Shown here: piece after piece, positions 49,801-56,912 of the stretch | Numbering within the stretch: position 1 is the first letter of the stretch | Layout: each line of letters opens with the position of its first letter | Origin: Psychrobacter sp. DAB_AL43B | Lineage (GTDB): Bacteria; Pseudomonadota; Gammaproteobacteria; Pseudomonadales; Moraxellaceae | Reading direction: 5' to 3' | Length of the DNA stretch: 64,000 nucleotides | Assembly (NCBI RefSeq): GCF_900168255.1 | Contig: NZ_LT799838.1 | Location: 620,001-684,000, forward strand | Position numbers and translations under genes: made by a program | The notes under the pieces: generated by a model | The model's input: the letters and a program-made list of their open reading frames with translations, nothing else | Told to the model about the DNA's origin: nothing | Database searches by the model: none

Positions 49801-50109
49801 TTTTTATCGCAAATTATTGAGCGCTTAAACGAGGTGTTTGCTGGCGAGGACTTTACCGAGAATGATATGGTTAATTTTCAAAATACCATTTGGGATAAGG
49901 TCACAGAAAACGAGATTGTGGTAAAGCAGTTTAGTAATAATAGTACCGATCAAATCATGTTAGGCGGTTATCCTGACGCCGCTATGGATGCGCTATTTGA
50001 AAGCCAAGAAGCCTATGAGGGTATGACCATGCACTTATTGTCTAATCCTAGTCAGTTTAAGAAGTTCATTAGATTGATGCTTGATACGAAGCTGGGTGAT
50101 CACGTATAG
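46849..50109 (+). CDS. hsdR: Type I restriction-modification restriction subunit R
   Basis: Motor and nuclease subunit that translocates and cuts unmodified DNA; 1086 residues. An N-terminal PD-(D/E)xK nuclease has Asp162 in NRIDVVLF and Glu176-x-Lys178 in MELKSE. Superfamily 2 helicase motifs follow: AGSGKS around 339-344, DEAH at 453-456, FTATPK shortly after, and motif VI with QTLSRLNR near residue 740. The C-terminal helical domain would dock on the methylase. Intact and in frame throughout. Last gene of the operon; no clear terminator follows. Confidence 0.96.
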   Translation: MTDTTYESVFQADIVTQMQAQGWQLGNPSGYQAETALYEQDVLDFVQTTQLQEWEKFCRTFPIDSERHFITALVKQLNKADEHSTDRASRTYGTLGVLRHGLKIRNARFSLCQFKPEHSLNPEIMARYEANICRVVPEVIYSPHASLKDSTDGKVAKRNRIDVVLFVNGIPVTTMELKSEFKQSVQNAITQYKKTRLPKDPDTKKPEPLLTFKRGALVHFAVSQYEVYMTTKLAGDSTYFLPFNKGTADGGAGNDTPSDSSRYATDYLWNEVLTPDNLLAILGHFMHLQIEEEEDAIGRKSKKETMMFPRYHQWDVVTKLVNAAITEGAGQKYLIQHSAGSGKSNSIAWTAHQLSTLYNSDGDKQFHSVIVITDRTVLDDQLQDTIYQFEHADGVVGKINRKEGDGSKSEQLAAALVKSQPIIIVTIQTFPFVLKAIEDSSVLKSRRYAIIADEAHSSQTGSTARQLKEVLISGDIESNTDDDKPLSSEDILDATLAARRSSPNLSYYAFTATPKPKTIELFGRLPNPDLPAASDNLPSAYHVYSMRQAIEEGFILDVLKNYTNYKVVYQLKQKLAAEDDEVDARRAKIKLNNWVRLHEHNIAQKVKIIIEHFNDNIKGLLGGQAKAMVVTGSRKEAVRYKLAFDNYIAEYGYRNINAMVAFSGEVTFNDNDPDSGALLGEKFTEHNMNIGLKGRDLRKAFDSDDYQVMLVANKFQTGFDQPKLCAMYVDKKLTGVDCVQTLSRLNRTYKGKAESGTFVLDFFNDPEDILEAFQPYYETATLADVSDPDQVYDLYEKLRASGIFLWNEVEQFVEAFYSKNKSNVAISNICKPAVERWQKRYKLAREQAQHAKVMLERTKATGDVVLMTNTENDYKGFKADQDALEIFKKDLGTFTRQYEFMSQIVDYDDKELEKLSLYARNLQPLLRESVDNEDEVDLSNIVMSHYRVSILHQQDLKLEEGKSEYQLDGGSGAGTATPKDKQEAFLSQIIERLNEVFAGEDFTENDMVNFQNTIWDKVTENEIVVKQFSNNSTDQIMLGGYPDAAMDALFESQEAYEGMTMHLLSNPSQFKKFIRLMLDTKLGDHV

Positions 50110-50177
50110 GTGAATTTATAGAGAAAAACAGAGGTTTAGGCGGGAATATTTATCTGGATGAATAAACGCCTTTTCTC

Positions 50178-50655
50178 TGATTCCTCGTGATTCCAAATTC
50201 CTTCTCTGATTTCGCTGTATCTATTACGTGCTAAGCGATTGACGTGATTCAAATATTCTGAAAAAGGCAATTATTGATTCCAAATTCGCTTGATTCCATG
50301 GTTTTGCTTCCAACTTTGAGATGGAGATATTCAAAATAATGAATAGTAATCTGATTATCTCCATCCTCAAATTGAGGATGGTAAGTTCTTCACTACTTGG
50401 TATGTGTAAACTATAACTATGTATTTGTCGCACGGTTGCGCAGGAATAACTATCTACGTAGCTGTCTCTATATAAGCTCTCTGTGCTTTTTCACTATTAA
50501 GTGTATGTAAAAGATACTAACTAGCATAACTACACAAGACTTCTTCAGCTGATTCCGCTGTACCTGTTACAAGTTAAGCGATTGGCGTGATTCCATTGTT
50601 TTGAAAAAGGCGATTCTTGATTCTAAATTCGCTTACTTCCATTTTTTTCGTGTTC
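50178..50655 (+). repeat. Two ~105-bp direct repeats with TGMTTCC heptamers
   Basis: Copy 1 (about 50204-50311) and copy 2 (about 50543-50655) share the order CTGATTYCGCTGTA, AAGCGATTG, CGTGATTC, TGAAAAAGGC, TTGATTC, AAATTCGCTT. Exact TGATTCC occurs at 50178, 50188, 50275, 50291, 50550 and 50588, and TGCTTCC at 50305. The same heptamer type clusters upstream of hsdM. Confidence 0.6.
50361..50381. promoter_or_regulatory. Perfect palindrome in the noncoding region
   Basis: CCATCCTCAA-A-TTGAGGATGG, 10-bp arms around one base. No U tail. Lies between the two long repeats. Possible operator or origin element. Confidence 0.4.
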
Positions 50656-50684
50656 AATCGATCAAATAATGGCGGTTAGTATTG

Positions 50685-50704
50685 CTAATCCAAAGTTGGA
50701 TTAG
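50685..50704. promoter_or_regulatory. Second perfect palindrome in the noncoding region
   Basis: CTAATCCAA-AG-TTGGATTAG, 9-bp arms around two bases, 30 bp after the second long repeat. Its half-sites resemble those of the palindrome at 50361 (ATCC...CAA / TTG...GGAT). Confidence 0.4.
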
Positions 50705-53319
50705 GGTTCAATTCCCAATATATTCGTCTAAGTTCGTATGGTGATAAACATATTGGCATCAAGAGAAAATGCAGACGATACACGCCTGCCTCTTACTATT
50801 TTTCTGTACTTTAACGATTGGGACAGACGAGGCAGAAAAGCCAAAATGTAAAGTCATGTCCGTTTCGGTAGGTTCATACGAAAGTATGTTAGAGATATAT
50901 GTTATTGCAAAAGCTTCCTATCCTCATAGAAAGTTTTCATAAATTATATAGCAGTCGCGCTTACCCAGCCTTTTGAATTAACAATTATAGCTTTAATATG
51001 CGACTGACAAAACTGACGAAACTACAAGATCAGCATTAAGAAAAGCGCTATTTTTTCAATAACGCCCAGATACTGCACTGACAAAACCGACAATACTATA
51101 TAAGTTCAGCCACTCTTGGGTTAATGAAGTAAAGCTCCGTTGGTCGACCACCTTTACCAGTACTCGGTACTACTCGCCAGCTTAGCCAGTCATGTTCGAC
51201 TAGCACCTCAAGTGCATTAAGTACATCATCTGCATCAGTTAAACCTTTCCAACTTTTGCGGATTAACTGCCTAGCAGTAAAGCCATGTTCAATCCAATCG
51301 GTTTTGTCAGTTTTGTCAGCTCCTCTCTTGACCATCCTCATGATTTTATCGGCTAAATAAGAAGCTTTGATATTGGCGCTATCGGTGACTATGCCGTAAA
51401 TTCTCATCATGTGAGTCTCTAGCATACTATGCCATGCAAGCGCGGCATTAAGTGCTGTCATGCCCACGCTACCGAGATTGGCTTGATGCTCGATACAGTC
51501 CACTAGATGAAAGATTAAAGCCAATGAAGCTATCGTCTTTGGGTATTTTGTCATGTGCTCAGATATGACGCTGTGCTCGCACTCCTCAGCTTTGGCTTTT
51601 ACATCATCATACCAGTTCATAAATACATGAAAGGCTTCATCAGTAAAGTGGTAATAAGGTCGTTTGTGATGTTCATCAGGTTCATTAGCGCCATAGTTGA
51701 TAAGATCCCAGTCATTCATATTATTGATGGTTTCGAATAAATCATAAACGATTTGGCGTATCTCTTTGTTAGGTGCTATGTCTTTTTCTTTCACGCCTTT
51801 GATATGATCAGGATAAACAGCAAGTTGAAAGCGCTGTATAAATCCATCGTTATCTAAGCCCTTAATAGTTCTCTCTAAGTATTTTTCTAGCTTATTTGGC
51901 TGTATGCCACCAATGACAGATAAACAATGATGTTCAATGAAAATCGAGCCTCTCATAACTCTATCCATAACATGACCTCCTGTACCATTGTAAGCCATAA
52001 GATAAAACTCTTTTGCCTCGCCGTTACTTTCTCCATTTAATGATGCTAATAGCCCTATTAGTTCATCACGTTCTACCAGTAAGCCATTATTGGTTTGACT
52101 GAGCAACTCGCCTAACTTTTGATAAGTACTATCATTAGCTATGTAGCGCTTCATTACGGGCATATGCTCATCAGCTTGGTTCGCTTCTGTAATGCTTTGC
52201 GCTTTGGCTTTTAAGTCATCGTCTGTAATTTTGTTCTCAGCATCATTAGCTTGCTGAGCTTGGTCTTTCGCTAACTTCTGCAATTCACTTTTAACAGCTT
52301 TAGTTTTATACTCATTAATCTCTTTTTGAGCAGCAAAATCTTTTTGCGCCTGCTCGTACTCTGCTTTTGCTTTATAAGTTAGATTACGCAAAGGCTTCAT
52401 GCCAGCGTCAAGCGCTGGACTTTTTTTAGTTGAAGGATTACCAATAATAGCGCCCCATAAGTTTGGTACAACTTCCCAGTCATCTTTAAGCTTTGGAAAT
52501 ATACTTACTTTCGTACCTAAGGCGCTAGCTAGTGAAGTGACTAATGGTATAGCCACGTACTCAGTAGATGTGCTGAGACGTTCAGCATTATTATCCACAT
52601 ATCGTTGTAAACTATCAGGTAGCATGCCTTTAGTAAGCGTCTTAACTGCTGGCAGTGTTTGAATAATAGGTTTGGGCTTTGGTTTGCCTAGTGCCTGTAA
52701 GTTTATAATCTCAGCATCAGCGATCAGATTATCGTAGACAGCGCCAAACTCAAGCGCTTCATAAATAAGCGTATGATCACAAATGATAGCTTCAACGTTC
52801 ATTCCTTTAAGCGGTGTGATTACCTTGGCTTTCTTATCTGAGGTGGTCATAACGGTCACTTGCTGCACTTCTGCAAAATGCTTTACCGTCTGGTTAAATA
52901 AGCTCGGTACAAGGCAAGTCAGTACCGTCACATCAATACCCAGCTTTCGATAAGCGTTGTAACATCGCACTGCTTCAGTTAAGTTATCTATCATTATCCA
53001 CTTACTATCTTTACTCATTGAGCCAATGACAAAAGCGCTTGGTATGTCAGTATCAGATATAAAGATACGTCCGTTATCCTCAAGCGGTATGCTGGCAAGT
53101 GTGACAGTCTCAGCTTGATTGTTAACTGTTAACAGTCCTATAGTGTCATTGGTATTGAGCTGCTTTTCACCTGCCAGTGCACCTGTAAATATGCTAATAT
53201 CTCTATCTAGATAGATAGCTGAGTTTGATAATCCATTGTTTAGTAAACTCTCTATGTAGTGGCATAATAAATTAGGACAGCACGTAAGAGGTTTATACTA
53301 ACCCAAAGAGGAAAATAGT

Positions 53320-53631
53320 ATGACCAACAAACGCAATCAATATACCCGAGAATTTAAATTAGAAGCCATCAGCTTAGTTGTTGATCACAACCGCACCATA
53401 CCTGATGTGGCCGATTCCTTAGGGATAGGTAAATCCACCTTGCAGAAATGGCTGAGTCAATACCGTCAAGAAATGAGTGGCCAAGCACCTAAAGTCGGCA
53501 ACGCTTTAACGGATGAACAGCGAGAACTTCAAGAATTGCGCAAACAAGTTAAGCGGCTGACTATGGAGCGTGACATTCTAAAAAAGGCTTCTGCTCTGCT
53601 GGCATTGGACAGTCTGAACGGCTATCGTTGA
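53320..53631 (+). CDS. IS3-family transposase OrfA
   Basis: 103 residues. The N-terminal helix-turn-helix (YTREFKLEAISLVVDHNRTIPDVADSLGIGKSTLQKWLSQYR) recognises the IS ends, and a leucine-zipper region follows (ELQELRKQVKRLTMERDILKKAS). The slippery heptamer lies at codons for L-K-K in DILKKAS; a minus-one shift there leads into OrfB in an open frame, giving the OrfAB transposase. The ATG has an AGAGGAAA site upstream. Confidence 0.93.
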   Translation: MTNKRNQYTREFKLEAISLVVDHNRTIPDVADSLGIGKSTLQKWLSQYRQEMSGQAPKVGNALTDEQRELQELRKQVKRLTMERDILKKASALLALDSLNGYR

Positions 53632-54509
53632 TAAGAAATCTGGCAGAGCAAGATAAACAGGTGAGTAAAAGCCTTTTGTTCAAGCTGTTTGGCGTGATGA
53701 AAAGCAATTACTACTATGGCATGCAGCCCAAGCCCATCAGTCTTGAAACCGTCAAGCACAAGGCATTAATTCGTCAAATATTTAACGACTCAAAGCAATC
53801 AGCAGGCGCTCGCAGCATTGCCGCCATACTAATGAATGAACACGGCATCAAGCTGACCCGCTATATAGCAGGTAAATTCATGGCGCAGATGGGGCTTAAA
53901 AGCTGTCAGTTAAAGATGCATAAATACAAGCACGCTGACGAGGCGCATAAAACGCATCACAATATCTTAAATAGAAATTTCAGTCAAACAGCACCCAATC
54001 AAGTCTGGACGGGCGATGTCACATATATTCGTATCAAAGGCGGCTGGTGCTATTTAGCTGTTGTTTTAGATTTATATGCCCGTCGTATTGTTGGCTTTGC
54101 CGTGTCAGATTCGCCTGACAGTATGCTGACAACCAAAGCGCTGCAGATGGCATATCAGACGCGCTTACAGCCAATTGGAGTGCTGTTTCACTCTGATCAG
54201 GGAACCCATTACACCAGTAAGAAGTTTGCTGAATCCGTGGCGAGTTGTGAAGGTATGACACAGAGTATGAGTCGTCGTGGTAATTGTTGGGACAACGCGC
54301 CTACTGAACGCTTCTTTAGAAGTTTTAAGACTGAATGGATGCCAAAGGGCGGTTATGAGAATATTACTGAAGCTAAGATCGCCATCAGTAATTATATCTG
54401 GGGCTATTATCAAACCGTGAGACCGCATACTTTCAACGATTATTTAACACCGCTAGAAAAAGAGAAACGATACTTTAATAAAAACCTCTTATCAGGTGTC
54501 CTAAATTAG
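53628..54509 (+). CDS. IS3-family transposase OrfB (DDE catalytic domain)
   Basis: 293 residues as an independent frame from TTG, but probably made mainly as the OrfAB frameshift product. It lies in the minus-one frame relative to OrfA. The rve-type catalytic core has Asp130 (WTGDVTYIR), Asp190 (FHSDQGTHYTS) and Glu227 (NAPTERFFRSFK), the DDE triad. The N-terminal part has the HTH_21-like helix KALIRQIFNDSKQSAGARSI. Intact. Confidence 0.94.
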   Translation: MIRNLAEQDKQVSKSLLFKLFGVMKSNYYYGMQPKPISLETVKHKALIRQIFNDSKQSAGARSIAAILMNEHGIKLTRYIAGKFMAQMGLKSCQLKMHKYKHADEAHKTHHNILNRNFSQTAPNQVWTGDVTYIRIKGGWCYLAVVLDLYARRIVGFAVSDSPDSMLTTKALQMAYQTRLQPIGVLFHSDQGTHYTSKKFAESVASCEGMTQSMSRRGNCWDNAPTERFFRSFKTEWMPKGGYENITEAKIAISNYIWGYYQTVRPHTFNDYLTPLEKEKRYFNKNLLSGVLN

Positions 54510-54641
54510 TTGACCACTACACTAATGTGTTATGACCTGCTACATCTGCCAATGTAGCGAGTCTAAAATCTGCGATATATTGTGACAAGCCTGTGCTAAT
54601 AGCATGGGCTTTTTCATGGGTGTTAGTCTGTGGCATAGTAG

Positions 54642-54938
54642 TCATCTATTACTCCTTTTCTCGCAACTCGTTCTACTGATATATAGGCTGATGCCTTTCA
54701 AAGTAGAGACTAAGATCGGCATTCCTATAGCGTTGCTTTGGTAAGAGCATTTACACTCCACTAATTTTTTAGTTATAAAGATTTCAGGTTCGCTCTGCTT
54801 GCACGCCACTAATGATATAAGCAAGCCGATGACACTCACCCATAGCATAAAAATGATAAAACTAACCCACACGCCACGCTTGCCAGCTCGCGCACCGTTC
54901 TTGAGCTGTGAGTTGTCTTTGATAGGATTATTACTCAT
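54642..54938 (-). CDS. Small membrane protein in the island core
   Basis: 98 residues. A basic N-terminus is followed by one membrane helix (VSFIIFMLWVSVIGLLISLVAC) and a Cys-containing tail (ECKCSYQS). No family known. The stop overlaps the start of the replication gene (ATGA) and its own start overlaps the end of the upstream ORF by eight bases, so the gene is embedded in a coupled operon. Codon use is like its neighbours. Confidence 0.7.
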   Translation of the reverse strand: MSNNPIKDNSQLKNGARAGKRGVWVSFIIFMLWVSVIGLLISLVACKQSEPEIFITKKLVECKCSYQSNAIGMPILVSTLKGISLYISRTSCEKRSNR

Positions 54939-55206
54939 AGTGTTTTGCCTCCACTGTTGGCAAGGTTATAAGCCCATCTATCATTTCACTAACTATCCTT
55001 GCCAGCTCACTATTTGCCAGTAGGGCAGACCTTATAGCTACAATAATGCCCTTACTTGTATCATCTTTGATCTTGATAGCACTAAGTGCCATTGATAGGC
55101 TTTCGGCGTCGTTTGATATGTCTTGTACGCGGTCGTTAATGATAGACAGATAAAGGCTATCAATTGCTACTAGGCGAGCTTCTAAGATGTCGTTTAATTG
55201 GCTCAT
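54931..55206 (-). CDS. Small helical protein of the island core
   Basis: 91 residues, predicted mostly helical and acidic, with a heptad-like pattern (LNDILEARLVAIDSLYLSIINDRVQDISND). No family recognised. It overlaps the start of the next gene downstream by eight bases and overlaps the upstream winged-helix gene by four (ATGA), so it belongs to the same transcript. The position suggests an accessory of the replication protein. Confidence 0.68.
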   Translation of the reverse strand: MSQLNDILEARLVAIDSLYLSIINDRVQDISNDAESLSMALSAIKIKDDTSKGIIVAIRSALLANSELARIVSEMIDGLITLPTVEAKHYE

Positions 55207-55493
55207 GGAGTCACCCCAGTATTAGAAAATTTGCTTTCTAGTTCTAGTAAGGTCTGCTCATCAAGCCAATAGACCGCAAACCACTTATTGTTGTGCTTCA
55301 TCATTTCGCTTTGGATTAGCAGTCCTGCACCTCGCAAGTCGTAAACGCGTTGCGCTAGGCTTGTGATTTGGTAAAGGCAGATAGACTCCCATATACTGAT
55401 AGTCGCGCCTGTCATTAGGTGCGCTCTGACTATTTCTATTTGGGTTTTGGGTGCTTGCTCATTAATAACAGGTGCGGTTGCTGTGGTTGTCAT
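55203..55493 (-). CDS. Small winged-helix (HTH) protein
   Basis: 96 residues with a compact winged-helix fold: KTQIEIVRAHLMTGATISIWESICLYQITSLAQRVYDLRGAGLLI. The pattern (helix, GATIS, then the recognition helix and RVYDLRGAGLLI wing) is typical of small phage and satellite DNA-binding proteins. It stops four bases into the following gene and starts three bases after the AlpA-type gene. Probably a regulator of excision or replication. Confidence 0.75.
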   Translation of the reverse strand: MTTTATAPVINEQAPKTQIEIVRAHLMTGATISIWESICLYQITSLAQRVYDLRGAGLLIQSEMMKHNNKWFAVYWLDEQTLLELESKFSNTGVTP

Positions 55494-55496
55494 GGC

Positions 55497-55799
55497 TTAC
55501 ACCTTCTCGCTAGTGGTTGAGGTGTGACTTTCCAGCCACTCGATAACATCAGCATTGCGCCATGCCGTCATAGTAGGGGATAGTTTGACTGGTGCTGGGA
55601 AGCGTCCATCGCGTGACCATGCCCATAAGGTACTGCTACCAAATGGTAAGAATGGTATTAGCTGGCTGGCACGACTCATACCAATAGATGGCAGGTGCGG
55701 AATAGGGATGGTGTGCATTGTTGTTTTGGCACTGCTAGAGGTGTCATCAGGGAAAGAGATATCAAGGTTATGGTTATCTACATTGGTGTGTTCTGTCAT
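55497..55799 (-). CDS. AlpA-type HTH regulator (excisionase-like)
   Basis: 100 residues. A Ser/Thr/Asp-rich N-terminus is followed by an AlpA/MerR-like helix-turn-helix: SRASQLIPFLPFGSSTLWAWSRDGRFPAPVKLSPTMTAWRNADVIEWLE. AlpA proteins activate integrase expression or act as excisionases in P4-like elements, which fits the downstream cluster and the integrase gene 1.1 kb upstream. First gene of the coupled cluster leading to the replication gene. Confidence 0.85.
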   Translation of the reverse strand: MTEHTNVDNHNLDISFPDDTSSSAKTTMHTIPIPHLPSIGMSRASQLIPFLPFGSSTLWAWSRDGRFPAPVKLSPTMTAWRNADVIEWLESHTSTTSEKV

Positions 55800-55928
55800 A
55801 TCAATAAATCCATACTATGTACCACTACGGTATGTAATGGCTTGTTTTGTATGGGTCATCTTATGTTTTCAGACTAACTGATAGTTCTAATTAGAAAGGT
55901 ATGAGTTCTAACTAGAGGTTAGTTAGAG

Positions 55929-56795
55929 TTAAATACTATTTTTGTGGGCAAGATCTAACCAATAGCCAATGACATCTTTACTTACTGTGTGACCTTGTCT
56001 TTCAATAGCCGCTTTTATTTTCCCGTTACTATCATTAGAATATGGCTTTGTTATATCCATTTTTAGGAGTTCGCTAGTAAGTGCTGCTATTATCTTACTA
56101 ACATTGTTTGCAGTTCTAGGATGCATTTCCCTATCATTACTCTTTACAGCTCCCTCATCTAGACTTTTAATATTAGCTACTAGGTTGCTAATATTGTTTT
56201 TTTGCTCAGCTATTGTGGTATTAGCTATTTCTAACCTATCTAGTAGATTAATTACTTCATTGCTCTCAGTGTCATTTTCCAGTTTTTTTAATTTATCAGA
56301 CAGTACTTCATTTTTCTTATGATACTCAATTAACATGCGAGCGTTACCATACATTGCTTTATGACAAAGCTTGAAAGTAGAAGTGTCTAAGCCTAGCTTA
56401 ACCATGCATTCTAAGCTTAATAAGTCTTCAGTTTTCCAAAAGTATCTATTTTCATAATCATCTGTTCCATTCTCTAGTAATACATCTTCTAAAAAGTTTT
56501 CTGTAGGGTAAGGAATATCATCTTTATCTCTATGACTGTCATAATTTAGAGGCGCTAGGTTATATCCTATATACTTTTTATCTAAAATAACGTTTTCATA
56601 GGGATAATAAAAGTTTAGCTTTAAGAATTCGTCTTCGTTTATCAGATATTCAGATATTACTCTTAACTCATCGTCAGTATATAATTCCAATAATTCTATA
56701 AAGTCAGAAAAGGGAATTAGGTTATGGTTTTCGATAGGAGTCTTATAATTATCATCGTGGTGTTCTTTTCTCATGACGTCGTAAATAATACCCAT
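55929..56795 (-). CDS. Hypothetical island protein
   Basis: 288 residues. The N-terminal half is acidic and aromatic (YTDDELRVISEYLINEDEFLKLNFYYPYEN); the middle has a coiled coil (SDKLKKLENDTESNEVINLLDRLEIANTTIAEQ); the C-terminus (TANNVSKIIAALTSELLKMD then IKAAIERQGHTVSKDVIGYWLDLA) looks like a small DNA-binding or replication-accessory helix bundle. No named domain. The region upstream carries the 40-base element shared with the gene at 38098. The gene stands between integrase and alpA, a common cargo or control position. Confidence 0.75.
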   Translation of the reverse strand: MGIIYDVMRKEHHDDNYKTPIENHNLIPFSDFIELLELYTDDELRVISEYLINEDEFLKLNFYYPYENVILDKKYIGYNLAPLNYDSHRDKDDIPYPTENFLEDVLLENGTDDYENRYFWKTEDLLSLECMVKLGLDTSTFKLCHKAMYGNARMLIEYHKKNEVLSDKLKKLENDTESNEVINLLDRLEIANTTIAEQKNNISNLVANIKSLDEGAVKSNDREMHPRTANNVSKIIAALTSELLKMDITKPYSNDSNGKIKAAIERQGHTVSKDVIGYWLDLAHKNSI

Positions 56796-56806
56796 ACTTC
56801 ATGTTC

Positions 56807-56846
56807 CTATACTCTTAAATCAAATTAGGTGCAAGGCACTGACAGT
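56807..56846 (-). promoter_or_regulatory. Conserved upstream element, copy B
   Basis: Matches 39108-39147 at 33 of 40 positions and lies 11 bases from the start codon, as copy A does. TTGCAC, 17 bases, TATAGG read on the minus strand give a weak sigma-70-like promoter. Confidence 0.5.
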
Positions 56847-56912
56847 CTAAAGGTGTATAAATGGCTTGCTTTAGGATAATTAATCGTAGCCTCGCATAAT
56901 CGGTTTAAAAAA

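Larger units (their letters stand above)
50110..51095. other. Repeat-rich noncoding region between hsdR and the replication gene
   Basis: Nearly 1 kb with no credible gene. It contains two diverged copies of a roughly 105-bp unit (about 50204-50311 and 50543-50655), TGATTCC/TGCTTCC heptamers, two perfect palindromes (50361-50381, 50685-50704) and AT-rich sequence. Its place next to a DUF3987 replication gene suits a replication origin or a control region, but that is conjecture. Confidence 0.5.
53255..54521 (+). mobile_element. IS3-family insertion sequence, 1267 bp
   Basis: Ends are inverted repeats beginning TGTAGTGG and sharing AATTTAGGACA-like sequence further in. A 3-bp target duplication, CTA, flanks it (53252-53254 and 54522-54524). 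Two overlapping ORFs with a slippery A AAA AAG at 53580-53586 complete a canonical IS3 layout. It appears intact and so potentially active. It interrupts the DUF3987 gene. Confidence 0.93.
51096..54645 (-). pseudogene. DUF3987 (YfjI-type) replication protein gene, split by an IS3-family element
   Basis: Start is the ATG at 54645 with AAGGAG upstream. The reading frame runs 41 codons to 54522, is interrupted by the IS (53255-54521), and resumes at 53251. Removing the IS and one target copy restores an unbroken 759-residue frame across the joint (GHNTL-ESLLNNGLS). The protein has a Toprim-like stretch (DNLTEAVRCYNAYRKLGIDVTV), a P-loop-like GNPSTKKSPAL, a coiled insertion and the DUF3987 core (GLLVERDELIGLLASL, YNGTGGHVMDRVMRG, SVIGGIQPNKL, then DGFIQRFQLAVYP). 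Such proteins replicate satellites and integrative elements. The 3' part could be made from an internal ATG at 53018. Confidence 0.85.

Noticed and set aside
50224..50433. 69-codon minus-strand frame in the repeat-rich spacer
   Set aside because: It crosses the repeats and a palindrome, has no ribosome site and no coding character.
50683..50722. tRNA-like fragment (palindrome followed by GGTTCAATTCCC)
   Set aside because: The T-arm-like stem is only three base pairs and no acceptor or D arm can be found; treated as a palindrome only.
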